This document shows, piece by piece, positions 1 to 5,873 of a DNA stretch of 5,873 nt. The notes beneath the pieces were generated by a model that was not told the DNA's origin, did not search any database, and saw only the letters and a program-made list of their open reading frames with translations. How positions within the stretch are numbered: position 1 is the first letter of the stretch; the number at the start of each line of letters is the position of its first letter. Made by a program: the position numbers and the translations under genes. The DNA comes from G039029935 sp039029935 (GTDB lineage Bacteria; Chloroflexota; Anaerolineae; Caldilineales; Caldilineaceae): assembly GCA_039029935.1 (NCBI GenBank), contig JBCCFC010000899.1:1-5873 (forward strand). The letters run 5' to 3'.

Positions 1-75
1 CAACACTCTCCACTCTTCACTTGTCACCTTTCCCCAACCTAAAAACACTACAACTATTCAACCCTTCAACTCTTC
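1..75. repeat. Pyrimidine-rich degenerate short tandem repeats
   Basis: One strand is almost purely C, T and A. Three 8-base units follow each other at 51-74: CAACTATT, CAACCCTT and CAACTCTT. Looser CACTCT-type units stand at 8-18. The pattern resembles the short tandemly repeated sequences found between genes in filamentous bacteria. It shares the TCAACT core with the heptamer repeats at 4919-4997. The left boundary is cut by the window. The units are few and imperfect, so the repeat call is tentative. Confidence 0.4.
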
Positions 76-230
76 TACGTCATTTATCCTAAGTCTAAAA
101 AAAAGTCGTAACTGACACTATCGAATCACGTCATCTTCCATAGGAACAAGTTTCAGTCTGGAGGCGGCGTATAGACAGACCGCATTCATACGAATCATCT
201 ATCGGAGCAAAACATCTAACATTATGCCGA

Positions 231-262
231 TGTCATGATTGGCTATTCATGTGATCATGACA
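231..262. promoter_or_regulatory. Perfect 9-bp inverted repeat, possible operator
   Basis: TGTCATGAT at 231-239 is the exact reverse complement of ATCATGACA at 254-262, with a 14-bp spacer. It lies about 85 bp before the chosen start codon of the large gene, a position where a dimeric regulator could bind. The centre-to-centre distance of the arms is 23 bp, about two helical turns, which would suit a dimer. No regulator family is recognised from the motif, and the dyad could be chance. Confidence 0.3.
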
Positions 263-331
263 ACGACAGAACGGTTTTGCAGTTTTTTAGGAAGTTTAAG
301 TAACACGTTTGTTAATAAAGAAACTGATTTT

Positions 332-336
332 AGGAG
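332..336 (+). promoter_or_regulatory. Ribosome binding site that sets the start at 348
   Basis: AGGAG stands 11 bases before the ATG at 348. This is a little long but usable, and it is the best Shine-Dalgarno match near the 5' end of the large gene. It favours ATG 348 over an in-frame TTG at 309, which has only AGGAAG 14 bases upstream. The ATG at 337 directly abuts the AGGAG and opens only a three-codon frame, so it is not a useful start. Confidence 0.6.
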
Positions 337-347
337 ATGTTCATCTG

Positions 348-3300
348 ATGAGTACAAAACACATCGACATGGTTCTTCAGAAGAAGCACCCGGCTCATAG
401 CATCCAAGAGACGACCGCTACATGTATAGGGCTATCATCCAGTACAGCCCCTGCATTTAGCCATAGATTCGCCCATTGGACAAATCAACGAGCCACACAA
501 AGTATTGTTTTCAGCCTCTGTTTGGCGGTCTTATTTGCATTGGTCGGTACTATCAATACCGCCTATGCAGCACCGCCAGACCTTACTCTTAGTCCACAAC
601 AGCCGATTACTGTACCCGTTGGTGCAAACCTTGGTGCATTGAGCGCAGACACCTACTATATTGATGGTGATGTCAGTACAGTGGACGTGGTTGTCAATTT
701 GGATGATGGCGGCAACGAAGTCGGCTCTATCGACTTCACGCTGGATTACAACAATGAGTGTCTGTCACTCAATGACCCAGATACAGACGTTGTGTTCAAT
801 CCAACAATTAATTGGGTAACGACTGGTGTCACGGATACAGGCGCAAATGGTATTCAGGCAATTATGGCGACCGATTTCCTGACAGGCTTTGGGGTGGTCC
901 ATTCGATTGACACAGGCTCAATCATGACCGTCACCTTTGGTGTCAACAGTTGCCGCACAAATACGACCGATGGCGTGGGCATTGGTGCAACTGAGGCAGT
1001 GACACTCACCTTCACCAACACTGAGTATGGTAGCAACAACGCCATGAGCATTGCTGGCACAGGTACAAATAAGCCATTTGACTTGCGCTTTAATGCCACA
1101 CCGATTGACATTGCAACGATTCCAATGACCGTTGCGGAAAATATTGTCTTCACAAGCACACTCTCCACAACCGATCATGACAGCGATATCAACGATACGC
1201 AGCACACTTACGCTTTGGTCACAACTTGTGCCAATGCTGCGGACAGTGCTGATAATGGTACGTTTACATTGACGGGTGCATTGAGTAATACGCTGCAAGC
1301 CAGCAGTGCCTTTGATTATGAAACAAAGAACAGCTATAACATCTGTGTGCAGACAACTGACTGGGAAGGCTTTATCTATACCGAAACCTTTGCCATTTCA
1401 GTGAACGATGTCAACGAGGTACCAACCGATATTTCGCTGAGTGGTAGCCACACGATCACAGAAAATCTCGGCTTGCTGGAAGCCATCGGCCAGTTCACAA
1501 CAACTGACCAAGATACGGGTGATTCACATAGCTATTCATTGGTAGACGGTGCAACCAGTGCCTTTACGGTGACAGGGAGCACTCTGCAAACCAACCAAGG
1601 CTTTGATTTTGAGACACAGAGCAGCTACACAGTGACAGTTCGCACGACTGATAGCGGGTCCTTGACCTATGATGAGACGTTCACCATCACGGTTATTGAT
1701 GCGCCAGACGCACCCACTGACCTTGTTTTGAGTAGTACGCAGATTACGGAGAACCTACCTATCTCAACCACGATTGGCACGTTCTCGACAACCGACCAAG
1801 ATGCGGGTGACAGTTTCACATACACAATGATTGACGGTGCAACGTCAGCCTTCACCATCACGGGTGACACGCTGTATAGTAACATGATGTTCGATTTTGA
1901 GACGCAGAGTACTTATACATTGACGGTTGAGACACGGGACAGCACCAACTTGACCTATAGCGAGGTTGTTACCATCAGCATCATTGATGTGAATGAAGGA
2001 CCAACCGACATGATGTTGAACGGTAGCCACACCATCACCGAGAATCAGCCAGCCCTGACCAACATCGGTGTCTTTACGACAACGGATGTAGACGCTGGTG
2101 ACACGTTCACCTACACGTTGGTTGACGGTGCGACTTCGGCCTTCACGATTGCAGGTGACACGCTCCAAAGCAGTCAGGTATTTGACTTTGAGACACAGAG
2201 TAGCTACACCATCACGGTTCAGACGATGGACAGTGGCAACTTGACCTATAGCGAAACCTTCACCATCACCGTGCTGGATGATCCTGATGCACCAACCGAT
2301 TTGATGCTGTTGGGTACAGGCACAATCACCGAAAATCTGCCAGCGTTGACCAACATTGGCACCCTGACTACGACAGACCAGGATGCGGGTGACACCTTCA
2401 CCTATACATTGGAAGCAGGGGCAACGTCTGCCTTTAGCATCTCTGGCAATTCTCTTGTGAGCAATCAGTCGTTTGACTTTGAGACGCAGAGTGTGTACAC
2501 AGTGGCCGTGCGCACGACCGACAGCAGTAATCTATCATACACTGAGACAGTCACAGTCACGATTCTGGATGACGGTGGTGTCCCAACCGATGTTTCACTC
2601 AACGGTAGCCATGCTATCACAGAAAACTTGAGTATCAATACCAACATCGGCCAATTGACAACAACGCATCAGGATAGTAGCCAATCGTTCACCTATACGC
2701 TTGTTGATGGCGCAACATCTGCCTTTAACATTTCGGGCGATTTATTGCGCAGCAGCATGATGTTTAATTTTGAAGCACAAAACAGCTATACTGTGACAGT
2801 TCGTTCAAGCGACAGTGGTAGTCCAAGCCTGACCTTTGACAAGGTGTTCACCATCACGGTTGTCGATGTCAACGAAGCACCTGTACCAGTAGATGATATT
2901 GAGATGACCTTCCAAGGACAAGCAATCGCCATTGCTGCGCTTGCAAACGACTCTGACTTGGATGTCGATATGGAGGAAAGCGATAGTGACCCTGGCGCAG
3001 AGACGATTGCGATTGTTGGTGTGACACAACCTGCCTCTGGTACAGTTGCCTTTAACTCTACAGTGATCACCTATACGCCCGATGCGGCTGGTATCTTCAC
3101 GTTCAGCTATGATGTGAGTGATAACGCGACAACGCCACTGACCAATACAGGTACAATCACAGTAACAGTGGTTGAGGCGGGTGTCAATGATAACACGATT
3201 ATCACGGATACGAATTCAGGGAGCGATAACGTCTTTGTCTTCACATTCTCTAGCGGTGCTCTTGCTCGCAGTGTGATGGCCTTTGAGAAGACAACCGCAC

Positions 3301-4913
3301 TTGTGATTCCTGATGAGGCAATTGACGACAGCTATGGGCCGATGAATCTGGTCTATCAGGAAAACGAAACAGGCATGAGCACGAATGCGGCTCCAACTGG
3401 CTATGACTTTGCAGGACGCGTCTTTGAGATGGACCTTTATCTGCAAGAGAACGGGGCATGGCAGGTGCAAGATGGATTTGTCTTCTCATCGCCTGTGACC
3501 ATCACGCTTAACTATAATGATGCCGATTTGGTGAATGTGGACGAAGAGACGATGACGCTCTGGTATTGGGATACAGGTATGTCCCAATGGTCAACCAATG
3601 GTATCACCATCACCTCACGGGATGGCATCAGCAATGTCATTGTGGCAACGCTTGCACACTTCACAGAGTTTGCACTGATGGCACAGGAATCACCTGTTTT
3701 GGGTCTGTCAGATGTTCCTGGTGAATTATTCGGAAAACAGGGAATGACCATGACTGTACCTGTCTCGTTGACGACCAAGGGAGGCAGCTATGCAGGTGCA
3801 GACTTTAGCCTGACCTTTGACAACTTCTGTCTGAGTTTGGATGAAGCAGCCACAACATCGCATGTCAGCGTAACACACATGTTGGAGCACCTGGGCGGCT
3901 CCAATCGGGTGGATGTCACCGTTGATGCGGGTGCAGGTGTATTGACAGACACAGCAGCACTGGTCAACTTGGTCTTTAATGTGGACACGTTAATCACTTG
4001 TACAAACAAAGAGTCACCCATGACTGCTACAACGGGTGTGACACCAGTCTTCACGAACACAGCATCTGTCCAGTCAAACACAGGGATTGTGACTGTCACT
4101 GGTAAAGTCGATGATGGTGATATGGCCTTTATTGCCAACGATACGCCAGGCGACTGTAACCATGATGGCAGCATCAACGCTGGTGACTTGCCTGCTGTGA
4201 TTATCGAGAGTTTTGATGCGGGTAGCAATGTTCCTGGGGATGGCACACTGGGTGGGCCAGAATTCTGGCTCTACTCCTTCCGTGACAATTTTGTTGGTAG
4301 CCCGCTGGGTTGTGATGCATCACCAGAATCAAATCTGTCATACAATGCAAGTCCGGTGAGCAAGGTAGACATTGCTGACCTGACCTGTCTCGTGAGTATC
4401 CTCTTTGGCAACAATAGCTGCACAATGCCAGCAGTGGCTGCGGCAGCCGTCAAGCGCGGACCAACCGTTGCCCCAGCAGCACCAAATGCACAGCTAGTCA
4501 ACATTCCGGTTCATCTCCAGAGCGATGGCAACAGTGTCGTCTCCGCCGCCTTTACGCTGGAGTTTGAGCCAGGCACATTTGGCTACCGTGAGGCAACGTT
4601 TAATGTGCCAGCAGGCATGACACCACAGGTGGACTACGATGCTGACAATGGTCGAGTTACGGTTGTGATGTACACCTTTGCGCTACAGATGCCAACAATG
4701 GCTGACGGCATGGTCGCCACCATCTCGCTACAGACCAGCGCAGACATGACAGTTGACCCAGAGGCCATCCGCTTGGTTGATGCCTCGCTGGGTGCAGCTG
4801 ATGGCAGTGGCGTTGCAATGGATGTCAACGGTGCTAATCTCCAACTAGGTACATTCGAGTACACCGAAGTCGTCGATTCACACTGGGTCTTCATGCCAGT
4901 CGTCCTTAAATAA
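348..4913 (+). CDS. Giant secreted modular surface protein with cohesin-like, cadherin-like and dockerin-like domains
   Basis: The product has about 1521 residues; numbering is from ATG 348. A signal peptide has its hydrophobic core at about 52-70 and likely cleavage after AYA (residue 74), preceded by an unusually long n-region of about 50 residues. Modules in order: cohesin-like 1 (about 95-250, C138 and C202); cadherin-like repeats 1 to 6 (251-844, about 97 residues each, with TEN, DxDAGD and FDFE calcium-type motifs); a tandem-95/Ig-like module (845-944, LANDSDLD and YTPDAAG); a ZU5-like module ending in HFTEFAL (945-1113); cohesin-like 2 (about 1117-1254, C1161 and C1218); dockerin-like loops (1269-1352); a short Ala/Pro linker; cohesin-like 3 (about 1382-1510, no cysteines); and the tail HWVFMPVVLK. 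There is no catalytic domain, LPxTG motif or C-terminal transmembrane helix. The role is probably adhesion or scaffolding at the cell surface (inference). It is followed after 96 bp by a second exported cohesin-like protein. Domain families are recognised by eye, so exact borders are approximate. The in-frame TTG at 309 would add 13 residues. Confidence 0.9.
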   Translation: MSTKHIDMVLQKKHPAHSIQETTATCIGLSSSTAPAFSHRFAHWTNQRATQSIVFSLCLAVLFALVGTINTAYAAPPDLTLSPQQPITVPVGANLGALSADTYYIDGDVSTVDVVVNLDDGGNEVGSIDFTLDYNNECLSLNDPDTDVVFNPTINWVTTGVTDTGANGIQAIMATDFLTGFGVVHSIDTGSIMTVTFGVNSCRTNTTDGVGIGATEAVTLTFTNTEYGSNNAMSIAGTGTNKPFDLRFNATPIDIATIPMTVAENIVFTSTLSTTDHDSDINDTQHTYALVTTCANAADSADNGTFTLTGALSNTLQASSAFDYETKNSYNICVQTTDWEGFIYTETFAISVNDVNEVPTDISLSGSHTITENLGLLEAIGQFTTTDQDTGDSHSYSLVDGATSAFTVTGSTLQTNQGFDFETQSSYTVTVRTTDSGSLTYDETFTITVIDAPDAPTDLVLSSTQITENLPISTTIGTFSTTDQDAGDSFTYTMIDGATSAFTITGDTLYSNMMFDFETQSTYTLTVETRDSTNLTYSEVVTISIIDVNEGPTDMMLNGSHTITENQPALTNIGVFTTTDVDAGDTFTYTLVDGATSAFTIAGDTLQSSQVFDFETQSSYTITVQTMDSGNLTYSETFTITVLDDPDAPTDLMLLGTGTITENLPALTNIGTLTTTDQDAGDTFTYTLEAGATSAFSISGNSLVSNQSFDFETQSVYTVAVRTTDSSNLSYTETVTVTILDDGGVPTDVSLNGSHAITENLSINTNIGQLTTTHQDSSQSFTYTLVDGATSAFNISGDLLRSSMMFNFEAQNSYTVTVRSSDSGSPSLTFDKVFTITVVDVNEAPVPVDDIEMTFQGQAIAIAALANDSDLDVDMEESDSDPGAETIAIVGVTQPASGTVAFNSTVITYTPDAAGIFTFSYDVSDNATTPLTNTGTITVTVVEAGVNDNTIITDTNSGSDNVFVFTFSSGALARSVMAFEKTTALVIPDEAIDDSYGPMNLVYQENETGMSTNAAPTGYDFAGRVFEMDLYLQENGAWQVQDGFVFSSPVTITLNYNDADLVNVDEETMTLWYWDTGMSQWSTNGITITSRDGISNVIVATLAHFTEFALMAQESPVLGLSDVPGELFGKQGMTMTVPVSLTTKGGSYAGADFSLTFDNFCLSLDEAATTSHVSVTHMLEHLGGSNRVDVTVDAGAGVLTDTAALVNLVFNVDTLITCTNKESPMTATTGVTPVFTNTASVQSNTGIVTVTGKVDDGDMAFIANDTPGDCNHDGSINAGDLPAVIIESFDAGSNVPGDGTLGGPEFWLYSFRDNFVGSPLGCDASPESNLSYNASPVSKVDIADLTCLVSILFGNNSCTMPAVAAAAVKRGPTVAPAAPNAQLVNIPVHLQSDGNSVVSAAFTLEFEPGTFGYREATFNVPAGMTPQVDYDADNGRVTVVMYTFALQMPTMADGMVATISLQTSADMTVDPEAIRLVDASLGAADGSGVAMDVNGANLQLGTFEYTEVVDSHWVFMPVVLK
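1098..2879 (+). repeat. Six tandem cadherin-like repeats within the large gene
   Basis: Repeat starts fall at 1098, 1422, 1713, 2001, 2292 and 2583, and the array ends at 2879. Repeats 2 to 5 are 97, 96, 97 and 97 residues long and share the frame PTD...ITEN...TTDQDAGDxFxYTL...GATSAF...FDFETQSxYTxxV...DVNE or similar. Repeat 1 is longer (108 residues), more divergent, and holds two cysteines (C294, C333). Repeat 6 has 99 residues and altered acidic positions. The TEN, DxDxGD and FDFE residues correspond to the calcium ligands of cadherin-type domains (family knowledge). At DNA level the units differ at many third codon positions, so they look like old duplications kept similar by protein-level selection. 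Confidence 0.85.
4152..4430 (+). other. Dockerin-like segment inside the large protein
   Basis: The first loop runs from D1269 with the pattern DCNHDGSINAGD. It carries D1269, N1271, D1273, S1275 and D1280 at positions 1, 3, 5, 7 and 12, as in type I dockerin and EF-hand loops. The second half begins at CD (D1323) and ends at KVDIADLTCLVSILFG, with D1341 and D1344. It holds about ten extra residues inside the loop, so its calcium site is doubtful. Three cysteines (C1270, C1322, C1347) are of the kind seen in dockerin-like pairs of some Chloroflexota proteins, recalled by eye. Dockerins usually sit at a protein end, but this one is internal, with a further cohesin-like module after it. Confidence 0.7.
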
Positions 4914-4918
4914 TTTAA

Positions 4919-4997
4919 CAGTTGATAGTTGACAGTTGACAGTTGATAGTGGTCAGAATCAGACTCTTTCACTGTCAACTATCAACTGTCAACTATC
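4919..4997. repeat. Inverted pair of heptamer-repeat arrays between the two genes
   Basis: The left array has four 7-base units, CAGTTGA TAGTTGA CAGTTGA CAGTTGA (4919-4946), then TAGT. The right array reads TCAACTA TCAACTG TCAACTA in the opposite sense, to about 4997. Bases 4924-4950 pair with 4971-4997 over 27 bp with two mismatches, one of which would be a G-U pair in RNA. The loop has 20 bases. The structure begins 5 bases after the stop codon of the large gene and ends 12 bases before the next start. No T-run follows either arm, so it is not a classical intrinsic terminator. It may be a dispersed intergenic repeat, an mRNA-stabilising hairpin or a weak attenuator. Confidence 0.85.
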
Positions 4998-5009
4998 GGC
5001 TAATTTATT

Positions 5010-5873
5010 ATGTATATCAAAACACTTCTCACAATTTGTCTACTTCTATGTGGGCTGCTCTACGGTCACTGGCACAGCACACAGTTCTTCGTCCTTGCGA
5101 ATGCCGATACTGATACGCCAATTGTTGATCAGTTTGTGCTTGATGAACCTGTTCTCAGCATTCCGAGCGGTGTGTTGGCAGTCACAAATAGCACTGTCAC
5201 TGTTCCTATCGAATTTGCTAGCAATGACAAAACCGTAGCAGGAACGCTCTTCTCCATTGACTATGATGAGACGTGTCTTGCGTTCAATGGCGCAGATAGC
5301 AACAACGATTTGATTCCCGATGGCATCATCTACACACTACCCGCTGCCTTTACCATGCCGACCAGCTTTGATGCGAGCGATACGGATGGAGAAATCGACA
5401 TCATCATCGCTGATTTCTCCCCACCCTCCTCGCTCATCCCCGATGGTGTTATCGCATTCATGGCCTTTAACATCGTCTGCGAACTGACTGATAACACCAG
5501 CCGCACCGCCCCCATTCGCATTTCCACCTCACCCAACCCGAGCTTTACCAACCCGCAGCATCGTAGCATTAGAGGCCAAGCCAAAGATGGGTCTGTTGAA
5601 ATTGTCGAGCCAATTCCAGTCAATTTAACACCAACACCGACATTGATTGTTGAACCAACACCTGACGATAGCGGTAATGATGCTGGTAGTGATAATGGAG
5701 AGAATACACCCACGGCAACGCCTATGCCATCATCGACAATTGAGCTGCTCATAACACCGACGCCAACCTCTGGCAATGCTGGTGATGCTACCCCAACGCC
5801 TATGTCAACCCCTGTGATTACTGGCACAACGACACCCATGCCAACATCTGAAACACCCGGACCTGAAACACCC
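5010..5873 (+). CDS. Secreted cohesin-like protein with Thr/Pro-rich linker, 3' end outside window
   Basis: 288 codons are visible and the frame is still open at the right edge, so the protein is partial. The start MYIKTLLTICLLLCGLLY gives a typical signal peptide with likely cleavage after ANA (residue 32). The ATG at 5010 is well supported because an in-frame TAA stands at 5001-5003. Residues about 46-200 form one cohesin-like beta-sandwich. Strand patterns VTVPIEF and LFSIDYDETCLAF, with C89 and C157, match TLDYNNECLSL and C202 of cohesin-like module 1 in the upstream protein. From about residue 207 the chain is Thr/Pro/Ser-rich with TPTP motifs and an acidic Gly/Asn/Asp patch at 219-232, probably an extended surface linker leading to a module not seen here. 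There is no Shine-Dalgarno sequence before the ATG; the repeat hairpin ends 12 bases upstream. Same strand and similar domain content suggest a shared role with the large protein (inference). The exact family is not identified. Confidence 0.85.
   Translation, partial: MYIKTLLTICLLLCGLLYGHWHSTQFFVLANADTDTPIVDQFVLDEPVLSIPSGVLAVTNSTVTVPIEFASNDKTVAGTLFSIDYDETCLAFNGADSNNDLIPDGIIYTLPAAFTMPTSFDASDTDGEIDIIIADFSPPSSLIPDGVIAFMAFNIVCELTDNTSRTAPIRISTSPNPSFTNPQHRSIRGQAKDGSVEIVEPIPVNLTPTPTLIVEPTPDDSGNDAGSDNGENTPTATPMPSSTIELLITPTPTSGNAGDATPTPMSTPVITGTTTPMPTSETPGPETP
5628..5873 (+). repeat. Low-complexity Thr/Pro linker coding region
   Basis: This stretch encodes repeated TPTP, TPMP and TPMS motifs. The DNA string CAACGCCTATG occurs twice and CCAACACC-type units recur. 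Such linkers are common between a folded module and a distal anchor or binding domain in secreted bacterial proteins, and often vary in length between strains (family knowledge). The right end is cut by the window. Confidence 0.6.

Larger units (their letters stand above)
1..347. other. Non-coding region upstream of the large surface-protein gene
   Basis: No convincing gene is seen here on either strand. The three forward frames entering from the left edge hit stops by about position 110 and encode low-complexity peptides. The first 75 bases are pyrimidine-rich with degenerate CAAC repeats. A run of eight A lies near 97-104. A perfect 9-bp dyad sits at 231-262, and a ribosome binding site lies at 332-336. 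A TTGCAG at 277-282 could be a -35 box, but no good -10 box stands at the right distance, so no promoter is called. The transcription start of the large gene presumably lies in this stretch (inference). Confidence 0.6.

Noticed and set aside
90..115. Minus-strand terminator with a T-run complementary to the A-run at 97-104
   Set aside because: Only a 3-bp stem (GTC/GAC) could form before the T-run, and no minus-strand gene is seen that would end there.
235..303. A 22-codon ORF upstream of the large gene, a possible leader peptide
   Set aside because: It has no ribosome binding site, no attenuator structure after it, and its start lies within the dyad. Such short frames are expected by chance.
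309..311. TTG as start of the large gene, giving 1534 residues
   Set aside because: ATG 348 has a better Shine-Dalgarno at 332-336, and the TTG would lengthen an already long n-region. It remains possible.
3788..4246. A 152-codon minus-strand frame and other shorter minus-strand frames within the large gene
   Set aside because: All lie antisense to clearly coding modular sequence, show no recognisable motif, and are rich in Ser/Val/Thr as expected from reverse reading of Thr/Asp-rich codons.
4919..5009. Intrinsic transcription terminator after the large gene
   Set aside because: The hairpin is long and AT-rich with a 20-base loop, and neither side is followed by a T-run. The heptamer structure explains it better as a repeat element.
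4936..5238. A 100-codon + strand frame starting in the heptamer repeat
   Set aside because: It overlaps the second gene in another frame. The start lies inside the hairpin repeat and the translation shows no domain, while the frame from 5010 has a signal peptide and a cohesin-like module.
5330..5839. A 169-codon open frame on the minus strand inside the second gene
   Set aside because: It is antisense to the cohesin-like module and Thr/Pro linker. Its VGVGV-type composition is the complement of TPTP codons, it has no domain, and the + frame has a signal peptide and a recognisable module.

Overview
The window holds two secreted, surface-type protein genes on the + strand and about 350 bp of non-coding DNA in front of them. 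No RNA gene, CRISPR array or transposase was recognised. The source is a bacterium of moderate GC content. Several traits fit Chloroflexota (Anaerolineae/Caldilineae-like): cohesin-like and dockerin-like modules together with cadherin-like repeats in one giant exported protein, a C-terminus of the type hydrophobic-Pro-hydrophobic-basic (HWVFMPVVLK), and a Thr/Pro-rich TPTP linker in the second protein. This assignment is inferred from protein style; there is no marker gene.

Layout: 1-347 is non-coding. It has a pyrimidine-rich start with degenerate CAAC-type octamers, a short poly-A run, a 9-bp perfect dyad at 231-262, and a Shine-Dalgarno sequence at 332-336. The large gene at 348-4913 encodes a modular protein of about 1521 residues. 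Its order is: signal peptide, cohesin-like module 1, six cadherin-like repeats, a tandem-95/Ig-like module, a ZU5-like module ending in HFTEFAL, cohesin-like module 2, a dockerin-like pair of loops, cohesin-like module 3, and a short hydrophobic/basic tail. The gap 4914-5009 is almost filled by heptanucleotide repeats (consensus YAGTTGA) arranged as an inverted pair with a 27-bp stem. A second gene starts at 5010 and is still open at the right edge. It encodes a signal peptide, one cohesin-like module that resembles modules 1 and 2 of the first protein, and a long Thr/Pro/Ser-rich linker.

How they may work together: both products should be exported. Cohesin and dockerin modules are known to pair with each other in other bacteria. 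One protein here carries both kinds, and its neighbour carries another cohesin-like module on a flexible linker, so a small surface assembly or adhesion system is plausible. That is inference. The cohesin-like folds may equally be plain carbohydrate- or protein-binding beta-sandwiches, and no binding is shown by the sequence.
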